From: Burkholderia sp. Ac-20365
GTDB taxonomy: Bacteria; Pseudomonadota; Gammaproteobacteria; Burkholderiales; Burkholderiaceae
DNA: 64,000 bases
Direction of reading: 5' to 3'
NCBI RefSeq assembly: GCF_017104715.1
Contig: NZ_JAAGPI010000011.1
Coordinates: forward strand, 62,001-126,000
Shown here: positions 1 to 9,050 of the stretch, in pieces
Position numbering within the stretch: position 1 is the stretch's first letter
How the letters are laid out: every line of letters starts with the position of its first letter
Made by a program: the position numbers and the translations under genes
The notes under the pieces: generated by a model
Seen by the model: only the letters and a program-made list of their open reading frames with translations
Told to the model about the DNA's origin: nothing
Databases searched by the model: none

Positions 1-1
1 G

Positions 2-760
2 TGGTCGATGCTGTTTCTGTTCATCGTGCTGACGGTGCGGCAGCAGTGGCGGTGGCTCGCGCCCGTGCTGCGCGACCGGCGCCTGCTGGGGCGCTTCGCC
101 GCGAGCGCGCTGTTGCTGTCGACGAACTGGGGCATCTATATCTGGGCCGTCAACGCGGGGCATATCGTCGAGGCGAGTCTTGGATACTTCGTCAATCCGC
201 TGATCAACGTGTTGTTCGGCCTTGCGTTTCTCGGCGAGCGGCTGCGGCGCGTGCAGTGGCTGTCCGTGGCGATTGCCGCGTGTGGCGTGCTGTATCTCAC
301 ATGGGAAAACGGCCATCCGCCGTGGATCAGTCTCGCGCTCGCATTCAGCTTTGCGGGTTATGGGTTGCTGCGCAAGACGGCGCAGCTTGGCGCGCTCGAA
401 GGCTTGACGCTCGAAACGGTGCTGCTCTTTCCGGTTGCCGTGCTGTATCTGTTCTTCGCGTCTTCGTATGGCGAGAGCGGGTTCGGCGCGGCGTCGCTGG
501 GCGTGAAGGTGCTGCTCGCGCTGGCTGGTCCGATCACGGCTGTGCCGTTGCTGCTGTTCGCCGCGGGCGCGCGGCGTATTCCGCTTTCGATGCTCGGGCT
601 GATCCAGTACGTGACGCCGTCGCTGCAACTGCTGATTGGCGTGCTGATCTATCGCGAGCCGTTTGGGCAGGCGCAGCTGATCGGCTATGGCGCGATCTGG
701 ATCGCGCTCGCGCTGTATTCGCTCGATGGTTTGTGGCGAGCGCGTTTTGCGCGAGCGTGA
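2..760 (+). CDS. rarD: RarD-type EamA-family transporter, 5' end missing
   Basis: Inner-membrane protein of the drug/metabolite transporter superfamily, RarD branch. The reading frame is already open at the window edge, so the N-terminal part is missing and about 252 residues remain. What is visible is a series of hydrophobic helices, including the segment LSTNWGIYIWAVNAGHIVEA followed by SLGYFVNPLINVLFG, which is characteristic of RarD proteins, and a second half ending in QYVTPSLQLLIGVLIYREPF. The transported substrate of RarD proteins is not established. It stops just before the convergent LysE-type gene, with only 6 bases between them. Family assignment is secure; function is only general. 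Confidence 0.88.
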   Translation, partial: WSMLFLFIVLTVRQQWRWLAPVLRDRRLLGRFAASALLLSTNWGIYIWAVNAGHIVEASLGYFVNPLINVLFGLAFLGERLRRVQWLSVAIAACGVLYLTWENGHPPWISLALAFSFAGYGLLRKTAQLGALEGLTLETVLLFPVAVLYLFFASSYGESGFGAASLGVKVLLALAGPITAVPLLLFAAGARRIPLSMLGLIQYVTPSLQLLIGVLIYREPFGQAQLIGYGAIWIALALYSLDGLWRARFARA

Positions 761-766
761 TTGATA

Positions 767-1411
767 TCAGAGCGCGCGTTTGACTTCGACGACGCCGAAC
801 ACGGCGAGCGCCAGCCCGGCGATGCGGTCGATAATCACGCGCAGCTTGTGTCCGATCGCATGGCGCGCGAGCGACACAGCCGTCACGAGAAAGCACCACC
901 AGGCGATGGACCCGCAGAACACGCCGAGCACGGTCGTCAGCGCTACACTCGACGAAAACGGGCCACGCGGCGCGAGCGTCGTGAAGAGGGCGGCGAACAT
1001 GATGACCGTCTGCGGGTTGGTGAGGGTCAGCAGCAGGGCGCTGGCGAAGGCTTTTAGTGCGCCGGCGTGGCCGATGTTTGCCAGCTTGCCTTCGTTGTCC
1101 TGGCTGTTGCCGTTATCGGCGGGGACTTTTTGCAGCATCGTGCGGATGCCGAGATAGAGAAGGAAGAGACCCGCGATGATGTGGAGCGGCTTGTCGTAGG
1201 CGAGCATGAAGTGCGAGACGCTGACGAGGCCTAGCGCGGCCACGAGGCCGTAGATGGCGTCGCCGCCTGCGATGCCCAGGCCGATGGCGAGGCCCGCGCG
1301 TGGGCCGTCGGTCAGTGTGCGGCGGATGCAGAGCATGCCCATGGGGCCGACTGGGGCGGCTACGGCGAGGCCTACGCCTGCGGCGGTCAGGAAGAGCGTT
1401 GGGGTGAACAT
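767..1411 (-). CDS. LysE/RhtB-family amino-acid exporter
   Basis: A 214-residue inner-membrane protein of the LysE/RhtB family, which exports amino acids or related metabolites. The N-terminus carries the family hallmark AAPVGPMGMLCIRRTL, and a central LTLTNPQTVIMFAALF segment matches the family's second conserved motif; about six hydrophobic segments are visible. I chose the ATG at 1411 because AAGGAT lies just upstream; an upstream in-frame extension would run into the repeat element and reads as repeat-derived sequence. The first codons use unusually many A-ending triplets (CCA, GCA, GTA, ACA), matching the composition shift seen beside the repeat. Substrate unknown. Confidence 0.87.
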   Translation of the reverse strand: MFTPTLFLTAAGVGLAVAAPVGPMGMLCIRRTLTDGPRAGLAIGLGIAGGDAIYGLVAALGLVSVSHFMLAYDKPLHIIAGLFLLYLGIRTMLQKVPADNGNSQDNEGKLANIGHAGALKAFASALLLTLTNPQTVIMFAALFTTLAPRGPFSSSVALTTVLGVFCGSIAWWCFLVTAVSLARHAIGHKLRVIIDRIAGLALAVFGVVEVKRAL

Positions 1412-1455
1412 GGGATCCTTTTTTGTCTGCGCGACGCTGGGGTGGTTTTTGTCAG

Positions 1456-2212
1456 CGCTGGCATCCGCGATATGCGTTCGTGCTTCACGCGTTGCCCCTG
1501 TGCGGGGCGGCACCTACTTTTCTTTGCCGCGGCAAAGAAAAGTAGGCAAAAGAAAGCCGCTAACACCGCTAATTCTAATCGCTTGCCCACGGGCCCCCAA
1601 CTGCCCCGTCCTGTTCGCGCCAACATTCTTTTCGACGCCCGCTGCCCGCGCTTCGAAGAAGCGCATCACCCGCTTTACACTCCCGCGTCGCCACGTGCGC
1701 GATCGCATCGCCCATGTTCTATAGCGGCAAACTGTGTGTCGGCTGTCGCGGCGTACACGTTTCACTCCGCACTGAAAATCAAGGCCGGTGTCGTAAGAGC
1801 GCTGAGGTGTGGAGCACTACGACCTACACACAGTTTGCCACCTGGGCGGCATTAACCATTTGCTGCCGCCGGTTGCGCTACGGGTGCTTGAAGTGGGTGA
1901 GGCGTTTCGCCGAAGCGTTGGCAACGGGCAATGAATGGCAGATTGCCGTGTGAAGCGGAGGAACCGTTGGGGGCCCTCAGGCGGTGGTCAAGCACGGGCG
2001 GTGTTAGCCCGCTTTCTTTGCTTACTTTCTTTGCGGCGGCAAAGAAAGTAAGTGCCGCCCCGCACAGGGGCAACGCGTGAAGCAGGCAAGACAAAGCGCG
2101 GACGCCAGCGAAAACAAAAGCAAACCAAACCAGCGTCACAAGACAACCCAAAGCAAGTGCCGCCCCGCACAGGGGCAACGCGTGAAGCAGGCAAAACAAC
2201 ACGCGGATGCCA
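1456..2212 (+). repeat. Composite palindromic repeat, copy A
   Basis: About 757 bp of nested inverted repeats, non-coding. From the left: an end module beginning GCTGGCATCCGCG and containing CGTTGCCCCTGTGCGGGGCG; a perfect 34-bp palindrome at 1513-1546 centred on CTTTGCCGCGGCAAAG; a GCTAACACCGC segment; a GGGCCCCCAA box at 1591-1600; core half GGCAAACTGTGTGTCGG at 1726-1742; core half CCTACACACAGTTTGCC at 1823-1839 followed by ACCTGGGCGGC; a mirrored TTGGGGGCCC; GGCGGTGTTAGC; a 32-bp palindrome at 2021-2052; and an inverted end module. The same parts in the same order occur in copy C, and inverted in copy B. It fills the gap between lysE and the efflux operon. I know no named family for it. 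Confidence 0.9.
2050..2212 (+). repeat. Tandem duplication of the element's end module
   Basis: The end module starting AAGTGCCGCCCCGCACAGGG and running on to GCGTGAAGCAGGCAA is present twice in direct orientation, beginning at 2050 and again at 2155, a period of 105 bp. Each unit ends near a CGGAxGCCAGC box. Copy B has a comparable, more diverged second end module at about 34839-34897. Confidence 0.85.
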
Positions 2213-2233
2213 GCAAAAACACGTGCAAACCGA

Positions 2234-5200
2234 TCAACCAGCAGCCCCATGCCTGCGACCCTTATGATGATCAGCCGCCAGAAACATATACATAGCCGGC
2301 ACAACAAACAAAGTAAAAAGAGTCCCGATAGAAAGCCCGGTAAAAATCACGAGCCCCATGGCATTACGCCCAGCGGCGCCAGCCCCAGAAGCAATCACCA
2401 GCGGCAGCACGCCAAGCACCATAGCCGCAGTAGTCATGAGAATAGGCCGCAACCGCACAGCAGCAGCCTCTTCAAGCGCTTCCCGCTTCCCACGCCCAGC
2501 CCGCTGCAACTCATTAGCAAACTGAACAATCAAAATGCCATGCTTGCTGACAAGTCCCATCAAAGTAACAAGCCCCACCTGGGTATAAATGTTAAGCGTC
2601 GACAACCCGACATTAATAAAAATCAAAGCCCCAAACAAAGCCATCGGCACAGAAACAAGAATCACAACAGGATCACGAAAACTCTCGAACTGCGCGGCCA
2701 GCGCAAGAAACACGATAATCGTCGCGAACATCAGCGTAATCACGAATCCGCCTGACTCATGCACGAACTGCCGCGACAATCCCGAATAGTCCGCGCTATA
2801 CCCGGTAGGCGCAGCATCCGTCGTCGCCTTGCGCAGGAAATCGAGTACTTCGCCTTGCGAAATCCCCGGCGCAATCACGCCTGAAATCGTCGCCGAGTTC
2901 AACTGCTGGAAGTGATTGATCGACTCGGGCACCACGTTTTGCTTCAGATGCGTCACCGTCGATGCAGGAATCACACTGCCATCGGGCGTGCGCAAGTAAT
3001 AGTCGAGTACCTGCGACGGGTTCAGCCGGTCCGTTTGCAACACCTGCGGAATCACCTTGTACGAACGCCCCGCAATCGAAAAGTAGTTCACGTAATTGCC
3101 GCCCAGCGCCGCGCCCAAAGTCTGTCCGACATCACTCTGCGTAAGCCCGAGCGACGCCACCTTGTCGCGATCCACCACCAGCACGCTTTCCGGCTTGTCG
3201 ATCTTCAGATCGCTATCGACGAAAAAGAACATGCCGCTTTCACGCGCTTTCTGCAGCACCGTCTGCGACACTTCATTCAGGTTCTCGAACGGCTCCGTCG
3301 TGCTGATCACGAATTGCACCGGCAAACCCTGCGCGCCCGGCAATGGCGGGAACTGGAACGCCGCCACGCGCGCACCCGCAATGCCGTTCCACTTCGCCTG
3401 CAATTCCTGCTGCAACTGCGTGGCGTTCTTGTGGCGCTTGTCCCATGTCTTGAACAGCACGCCGCCAATGCCCTGATTCAGCGTCGGCGCACCCGTCAAC
3501 TGGAACATCTGCGAATACTCCGGCAAGCCCTTCGAAATGTCGAACACCTGGTCGGCGTAAGTCTGCATCTGCTGGATCGTCGCGTTCGGCGGGCCCTGTA
3601 TCTGCGACAGCACGATGCCCTGATCCTCCTGCGGCGCCAGCTCCGATTGCGATGTCATGAACAGATACACGGTGCCGCACAACAACAGCCCGCCCATTAC
3701 GATGAACACGGGCCACGTATCGAGCATCGAATGCAGCAGCCGTCCATAACCGTGATGCACGCGCTCGAACTGCCGGTCGACGAAACGCGCGAAACGTCCC
3801 GACTCCTGATCCATGCGGAAAAAGCGAGAACACATCATCGGCGACAGGCTCAATGCGATCACGCCCGATACGGCCACGGCACCCGCCAGCGTGAATGCGA
3901 ACTCGGTGAAGAGGGCGCCCGTCAGTCCGCCCTGAAAACCGATCGGCAGATATACGGCAATCAGCACCACCGTCATCGCGAGAATCGGCCCGCCCAGTTC
4001 GCGCGCGGCGATCAATGCGGCTTCGAACGGAGGCTTGCCTTCTTCCTTCATATGCCGGTCAACGTTCTCCACCACGATGATCGCGTCATCCACCACGAGG
4101 CCGATTGCAAGCACGAGCGCCAGCAGTGTGAGCAGGTTGATCGAATAGCCGAGCAGCTGCATCACGAAGAACGTGCCGACCAGCGACAGCGGCATCGCAA
4201 TCACCGGCACGATCACCGCACGGAAGCTGCCGAGGAACAGGAAGATCACCACCGTCACGATCAACAGCGCTTCGACGAGCGTCTTCACCACTTCTTCGAT
4301 TGCCGTGTTGATGAAGTCCGTTGCGTCGTAGACGATGTCGCCCGTCATGCCCGTCGGAAACTGCTTTTGCAGATCGGGAAAGATCGCCTTCACGCGCTTC
4401 GCGACATCGAGCACGTTCGCGTCCGGCGCGACCTTGATGCCGATGAACACCGAGCGCTTGCCGCTGAACGCGACGTTGAAGTCGTAACTGTCCGCGCCGA
4501 GTACGACATTGCCGACATCTTCTAGCCGCACGATCGCGCCGTTCTTCTGCTTGACGACGAGCTTGCGGAAGTCGTCGACGGAATGCAGGTCGGTGCCCGC
4601 GTTCAGATCGACGCTGACCATCTGGCCTTTGCTTGTGCCGAGCGTCGCCAGATAGTTGTTGCTGCCAAGCGTCGTGAACACGTCGGAAGCGGTGACGTTG
4701 TGCGCGGCGAGCTTCGCCGAGTCGAGCCACGCGCGCAACGCGAATTGCCGGCCACCGAGAATTTCCGCCGTCTGCACGCCCTGGATCGAATCGAGCTTCG
4801 GCTTCACGACGCGCAGCAGATAGTCGGTGACGTTGTTGCTCGGCAGCACGTTGCTGTAGAAGCCCATGTACATCGCATCCGTGGTCTGCCCGGTTTGTAC
4901 CGTCAGCACCGGCTGCTGCGCCTGCGGCGGCAACTGGTTGCGCACCGATGCGATCTGCGTGTTGATCTCCGTCAGCGCGCGGTTCGAATCGTAGTTCAGG
5001 CGCAGTGTGGCCGTGATCGTCGAGACGCCCGTCGCGCTTGTCGACGACATGTAGTCGATGCCCTGTGCCTGTGCAATCGCCGATTCGAGCGGCTGCGTGA
5101 TGAAGCCCGCCATCGTGTCGGCACTCGCGCCGTAGTAGGCCGTGGTGATCGTGACGACGCCGTTCTCCGTTTGCGGATATTCGCTGACCTTGAGCGTCGA

Positions 5201-5287
5201 CAATGCACGCGCGCCGAGCACGAGAATCAGCAGGCTCACGACGCACGCGAGCACGGGCCGTTCGATAAAGATATCGGTGAATTTCAT
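2234..5287 (-). CDS. RND multidrug efflux permease (AcrB/MexB type)
   Basis: The 1017-residue inner-membrane proton/drug antiporter of a tripartite efflux pump. It opens with FIERPVLACVVSLLI, the usual first transmembrane helix of hydrophobe/amphiphile exporters, and keeps the proton-relay aspartates in LAIGLVVDDAIIVVENV (D400, D401) and the relay lysine in GLVSKHGILIVQFA near residue 920. Two large periplasmic loops lie between helices 1-2 and 7-8, and the length is normal for the family. It is the last gene of the operon, 11 bp after the adaptor gene. The final 150 codons use many T- and G-ending codons, unlike the rest of the gene, as they approach the repeat. Substrates cannot be told from sequence. 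Confidence 0.95.
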   Translation of the reverse strand: MKFTDIFIERPVLACVVSLLILVLGARALSTLKVSEYPQTENGVVTITTAYYGASADTMAGFITQPLESAIAQAQGIDYMSSTSATGVSTITATLRLNYDSNRALTEINTQIASVRNQLPPQAQQPVLTVQTGQTTDAMYMGFYSNVLPSNNVTDYLLRVVKPKLDSIQGVQTAEILGGRQFALRAWLDSAKLAAHNVTASDVFTTLGSNNYLATLGTSKGQMVSVDLNAGTDLHSVDDFRKLVVKQKNGAIVRLEDVGNVVLGADSYDFNVAFSGKRSVFIGIKVAPDANVLDVAKRVKAIFPDLQKQFPTGMTGDIVYDATDFINTAIEEVVKTLVEALLIVTVVIFLFLGSFRAVIVPVIAMPLSLVGTFFVMQLLGYSINLLTLLALVLAIGLVVDDAIIVVENVDRHMKEEGKPPFEAALIAARELGGPILAMTVVLIAVYLPIGFQGGLTGALFTEFAFTLAGAVAVSGVIALSLSPMMCSRFFRMDQESGRFARFVDRQFERVHHGYGRLLHSMLDTWPVFIVMGGLLLCGTVYLFMTSQSELAPQEDQGIVLSQIQGPPNATIQQMQTYADQVFDISKGLPEYSQMFQLTGAPTLNQGIGGVLFKTWDKRHKNATQLQQELQAKWNGIAGARVAAFQFPPLPGAQGLPVQFVISTTEPFENLNEVSQTVLQKARESGMFFFVDSDLKIDKPESVLVVDRDKVASLGLTQSDVGQTLGAALGGNYVNYFSIAGRSYKVIPQVLQTDRLNPSQVLDYYLRTPDGSVIPASTVTHLKQNVVPESINHFQQLNSATISGVIAPGISQGEVLDFLRKATTDAAPTGYSADYSGLSRQFVHESGGFVITLMFATIIVFLALAAQFESFRDPVVILVSVPMALFGALIFINVGLSTLNIYTQVGLVTLMGLVSKHGILIVQFANELQRAGRGKREALEEAAAVRLRPILMTTAAMVLGVLPLVIASGAGAAGRNAMGLVIFTGLSIGTLFTLFVVPAMYMFLAADHHKGRRHGAAG

Positions 5288-5298
5288 CGGGCGGCCTC

Positions 5299-6450
5299 TT
5301 ATTGTTCCTGAGGCGTCGGATTGGGGCTGTCCGCAGGCTGCACGCGATTGTCGATCACGAGCGGCGTGCCGTTCTTCAGCTTCAGCTGACCGCTCGTCAC
5401 GACCTGCGTGCCTTCGCCGATGCCCTTGAGTATCGCCACCTGATCGCCGCGCGTCGGCCCTGGCGTCACGAACACCTGCTGCGCGATGGGCATCACCTTG
5501 CCTTGCGCATCCTTGTGCTCGCCAGGTTTAACGACGAACACAGTCGCGCCGTACGGGTTATAGGTAATGGCCGTTTGCGGCAGCGTCAGATAGCGCTCTT
5601 CGTTGCCCGCGTCGATTTTCACGTTCGCGTACATGCCAGGCAACAGCTTGCGCTCGCGGTTATCCACGGTCGCTTCGATCTGCACGTTGCGCGTCGCGCT
5701 GTCCACGCGCGGATTGATCGAGCGGATCTTGCCGTCGAAAGTGCGGCTGCTATACGCGTTCGTATCGACGACCACAGTCTGACCAACCTGCAATTGCCCC
5801 AGTTGTTGCTGCGGCAGATAGAAGTCGGCGTAGATCGGATCGATCGCCTGCAACGTGACGATGGCGTCACCTGGATTGATGTATTGGCCGGGATTGACGG
5901 TGGTGATGCCCACGCGCCCTGCAAACGGCGCGCGAATCGTTTTCTTCTCCACCAGCGCGGCCTGTTGATCGACCTGGGCGCGCTTGCTTTTCAGGTCGGC
6001 GGCATCGGCGTCGAGTTGCGCCTTCGCGATCGCCTGAATCTCGTACTGTGCCTTGTCGCGCTTATAGACCGTTTGCGCGAGTTCCGCCGCCGCCTGCAGC
6101 GAAGCGAGTTGCGCGCGGTCGGAATCGTCGTTCAGGCGCACCAGTATCTGGCCTGCTTTTACTTCCTGACCGGAGCTGAATGGGATATCGCGAACGAGAC
6201 CGGGCACTTCCGTCGTCACATCGACGCCGCGCACCGCGCGCAGGCTGCCGATGGCGGCAAGTTGAGGCTGCCAGCTCTGATAACGTGCGACGGCGGCCGT
6301 GACCGTGGCGGCGGGCGCGGCATTGCTCGCCATGAACTGCCGGATCATGTGCGCCTTGAACAGGTTGAAGCCGACCAGCGCGCCGAGCAGCACGCACACG
6401 CAGATCAGCATGATGATCATCCGCCTGGCCATGGGTCTTTTCGTCGTCAT
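5299..6450 (-). CDS. RND efflux periplasmic adaptor (membrane fusion protein)
   Basis: A 383-residue adaptor linking the inner-membrane pump to the outer-membrane channel. An N-terminal hydrophobic anchor (MIIMLICVCVLLGALVGF) is followed by a lipoyl half-motif (VTTEVPGLVRDIPFSSGQEV), a helical hairpin rich in Ala and Gln, the second lipoyl half (TIRAPFAGRVGITTVNPGQY) and a beta-barrel domain, the normal order for MFP proteins. I chose the ATG at 6450 over an upstream start at 6489 because AAGGAC sits seven bases before it. It is the middle gene of the operon. No lipobox is seen, so it is probably held by the N-terminal helix. Confidence 0.94.
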   Translation of the reverse strand: MTTKRPMARRMIIMLICVCVLLGALVGFNLFKAHMIRQFMASNAAPAATVTAAVARYQSWQPQLAAIGSLRAVRGVDVTTEVPGLVRDIPFSSGQEVKAGQILVRLNDDSDRAQLASLQAAAELAQTVYKRDKAQYEIQAIAKAQLDADAADLKSKRAQVDQQAALVEKKTIRAPFAGRVGITTVNPGQYINPGDAIVTLQAIDPIYADFYLPQQQLGQLQVGQTVVVDTNAYSSRTFDGKIRSINPRVDSATRNVQIEATVDNRERKLLPGMYANVKIDAGNEERYLTLPQTAITYNPYGATVFVVKPGEHKDAQGKVMPIAQQVFVTPGPTRGDQVAILKGIGEGTQVVTSGQLKLKNGTPLVIDNRVQPADSPNPTPQEQ

Positions 6451-6545
6451 CTGAATGTCCTTGCACGGCAAACTGGTGAGGCACGACACGTATCCGGCGG
6501 CGCTGCGGGCTCATCGCATGCGACGCGCGGCGGTTGCGAAAGCAA

Positions 6546-8132
6546 TCAATGCGGGGCGGGCTGGCCCGGCTGACTCGCCTGGCTCGTGGCGGTGTCGTTC
6601 CACCAGCCACCGCCGAGCGCCTGGTATAGCGCCGCCGTATCGGCATAACGCGCGGCTTGCGCCTGCGCGAGATTCACGACGGTCTGCTGGTATTGACGCT
6701 GCGCATCGAGCAGCGCCAGAAAGCTGACGCCGCCGACGCGAAACTGCCCACGCGTCAGATCGAGCGATGCACCGGCCGAGCGCCAAGCATCGGTTTGTGC
6801 GGCAAGCCCCGTCGCATCGTGTTCGAGCGCACGCAACGTATCGGCGACGTTCTGGAACGCCAGCAATACGGTCTGCCGGTATTGCGCGTTGGCCTGATCG
6901 AATGCGGCTTCGGCGGCGCGCTTTTGCGCGCTCAACTGGCCGCCATGAAAGAGCGGTTGAAGAATGCCCGCGCCCAGACTCCAGATCGTGTCCGCCGACT
7001 TGAACAGACCCGCTGGCGTCAGCGCCTGCGTGCCGTAGCTCGCCGACAGCGTGATCTGCGGATACATGTTCGCCGTCGCCACGCCGACCTGCGCGCTTGC
7101 CTGATGCAAGGTGGCATCGGCGGCGAGAATGTCGGGGCGCTGCCTGACGAGCGACGACGGCAGGCTCACGGGCAAGCTCTGCGGCAGCGTGAACATCGAC
7201 AGCCTGAATTCGGGGACGCCCGTATCGCTCGGTGGCTTGCCCGCGAGCACGGCGAGCTGATGGCGCGTCTGGTCGAGCGACTGACGCAGCGGCGGCAGCG
7301 TCGCGCGGGTTTGTGCGAGCAAGGTTTCCTGCGAGAGCACGGCGACGCGTCCCACGCCGCCGAGTTCGAACTGCTTGCGCAACACGCCGAGCTGCGCCTC
7401 TTCGTCGGTGGCGATGCGCTCGGTGGCTTCGATCTGCTCGCGCAACGACGCTTCCTTGACGGCCGCCGTGACGATATTCGCTGACAGCGCGAGATACGCG
7501 GCCTGCAACTGATAGCCCTGGTAATCGATCTGCGAGCGCAGTCCTTCGAGTTCGCGCCGCGAGCCGCCGAACACGTCGAGGTTGTACGACACATTCACCG
7601 ATGCGTTGTACAGGTTCAGTTCTTCCGTGAGTCCCGGCTGGCCGAAGGTCACGCCATTGAATTTCTCGCGTGTTGCATTGAGCTTCGCATCGACGGATGG
7701 ATAGAGCGCGCTGCCCACTTCCGCGCGGTAGTTCTCGCTTGCCTGCCTCAATGCGGCTTGCGCGGCGGCGATGTTAGGGCTGTTGGCGAGTGCTTCGCGG
7801 ATCAGCGCATCGAGCGGCTCGCAGTGAAAGAGCGTCCACCACTGCGCAGGAATGTCCTGTCCTGCGGCGAATTGCTGAGGCACGCCCGATGCGCCCGGCG
7901 ACGACGCCGTCTGTTCGGGCAATGGCGTGGGTGTGTAGGTATCCGTGGCGGGCGGAGCGGGCGTGCGATAGTCGGGGCCCACCATGCAGCCGGACAACGG
8001 AAGCAGGGCCGTACTCAGGATGGCGACGGCTGCGATGATCGAAGCGCCGGATGCACGTGAAGGGCAACCGCGAAACGTAAAGCATGAAGGTCTATTCAAA
8101 CGACTGCGACTGCCATTGACGTCATCGATCAT
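6546..8132 (-). CDS. NodT/OprM-type outer-membrane efflux lipoprotein
   Basis: A 528-residue outer-membrane factor, the exit duct of the pump. The lipobox LSGC (Cys at about residue 49) predicts a lipid anchor, and the mature part begins MVGPDYRTP, typical of NodT-family lipoproteins. Two OEP-type coiled repeats follow, with the conserved RPDILAADATLHQASAQVGV segment and a late LALLDAQRQYQQTVVNLAQA segment. The ATG at 8132 has an AAGGTGG ribosome-binding site. It is the first gene of the operon, 95 bp before the adaptor, so the promoter should lie in 8133-8320. No dedicated regulator gene sits beside the operon. Confidence 0.93.
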   Translation of the reverse strand: MIDDVNGSRSRLNRPSCFTFRGCPSRASGASIIAAVAILSTALLPLSGCMVGPDYRTPAPPATDTYTPTPLPEQTASSPGASGVPQQFAAGQDIPAQWWTLFHCEPLDALIREALANSPNIAAAQAALRQASENYRAEVGSALYPSVDAKLNATREKFNGVTFGQPGLTEELNLYNASVNVSYNLDVFGGSRRELEGLRSQIDYQGYQLQAAYLALSANIVTAAVKEASLREQIEATERIATDEEAQLGVLRKQFELGGVGRVAVLSQETLLAQTRATLPPLRQSLDQTRHQLAVLAGKPPSDTGVPEFRLSMFTLPQSLPVSLPSSLVRQRPDILAADATLHQASAQVGVATANMYPQITLSASYGTQALTPAGLFKSADTIWSLGAGILQPLFHGGQLSAQKRAAEAAFDQANAQYRQTVLLAFQNVADTLRALEHDATGLAAQTDAWRSAGASLDLTRGQFRVGGVSFLALLDAQRQYQQTVVNLAQAQAARYADTAALYQALGGGWWNDTATSQASQPGQPAPH

Positions 8133-8471
8133 CTATCCACCTTGTATTACCTGCGCGGACTACGAACGAAATACCGAATGCAGAATTCAACAGCCTGATG
8201 CCGCGCATAGCCTAGCATGGGTCGTTGCGAACGAGAGCATGCTTGCAGAAGCTTTAGGGGAATAGACGCGCTTTGCAGCGCGTAAACGTTAAATGCGAAA
8301 CGTGTGTGGTCGTAAAGGAAAACGCCGCATGCATCGTGTGTCGATACATGCGGCGCTATGGCAGTGACAGATAGAGGGACTGTTCGGTGAGCGATCTAAT
8401 GTCGCTGCACATGTTGATTTGACAATTGAGTGCGGTCTTGCGATCGCGCCCTTACAGCAGCGCAGGCATGT
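8133..8471. other. Intergenic: efflux operon upstream region and bacterioferritin downstream region
   Basis: This 339-bp stretch holds the presumed promoter of the efflux operon (minus strand) and the terminator hairpin of the upstream bacterioferritin-like gene at 8323-8355. I could not single out a convincing promoter or operator, and saw no coding potential. Confidence 0.6.
8316..8355 (-). terminator. Rho-independent terminator of the bacterioferritin-like gene
   Basis: Inverted repeat CGCCGCATG (8323-8331) with CATGCGGCG (8347-8355), extended inward by ATCG/CGAT after a single mismatch, with a 5-base loop. Read on the minus strand the stem is followed by TTTTCCTTT. It lies about 117 bp beyond the stop codon of the gene at 8472. 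Confidence 0.72.
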
Positions 8472-8942
8472 CTAATGCGCAGCGCCACGTTCGCCCGATG
8501 TCGCTACCGTGCCGGGCTTGCGCAACATCTTGTCGACTTCGCCCGCATGCATCTCTTCGACGGCGATCATCTGCCGCGCATATTCTTCGAGTGCGACCGA
8601 GCGGTCCTTCACGAGTGCGAGCAGATCGCGATACAGGCCTAACGCGACTTCTTCCGCGGTGAGCGATTCGCGCAGGATCGATGCGATGTCGGTGGTGTGC
8701 GAATCGAGCAGCGCGCCGATGCCAAGCGATGGGTACTCGCCGAGTGTCGTGATCCATTCGCCTGCAAGATGCGCGTGCTGCAGCGATTCGTCGGCCTGCT
8801 GGCGCAGCCACGACACGATCGGGATGCGACCAAAGCCGAACACGAGGAAAGAGTAGTGCGTATACCGGACTATGCCTGCCAGCTCTGATTCGAGTATCTG
8901 GTTCAGCACCGCGATGACTTTGTCCTTCTCGATGTCTGGCAT
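8472..8942 (-). CDS. Bacterioferritin-like ferritin-family protein
   Basis: A 156-residue four-helix ferritin-like protein expected to store iron or detoxify it with oxygen or peroxide in the cytoplasm. The di-iron ligand pattern is visible: a glutamate in ILESELAGIVRY, the E/H pair in QADESLQHAHLAGEW, and EEVALGLYRDLL with a later MIAVEEMHAGEV. The start at 8942 is preferred to 8963 because GGAGG lies five bases upstream. The methionine that binds haem in true bacterioferritins cannot be placed with certainty, so this may be a haem-free Bfr/Dps-like member. A terminator follows at 8316-8355. Confidence 0.82.
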   Translation of the reverse strand: MPDIEKDKVIAVLNQILESELAGIVRYTHYSFLVFGFGRIPIVSWLRQQADESLQHAHLAGEWITTLGEYPSLGIGALLDSHTTDIASILRESLTAEEVALGLYRDLLALVKDRSVALEEYARQMIAVEEMHAGEVDKMLRKPGTVATSGERGAAH

Positions 8943-9050
8943 GTAGGCCTCCGTGATGCGCATCGATAGTCGCTGCGTGTCGCGACGACAGAGGCTTTCA
9001 TTGTTGGCTTCGCCTCTGCAAAGATCAAGTGAATCGCGGTGGTAAGGCCG

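Noticed and set aside
1387..2295. Several short open frames in repeat copy A encoding peptides of the MPPRTGATREA type; similar frames in copies B and C
   Set aside because: They are translations of the palindromic boxes, occur on both strands and in several frames of each copy, and have no ribosome sites.
2912..4525. A 537-codon plus-strand open frame opposite the RND permease gene
   Set aside because: Arg/His/Gln-rich composition typical of antisense frames; the opposite strand is a full-length RND permease.
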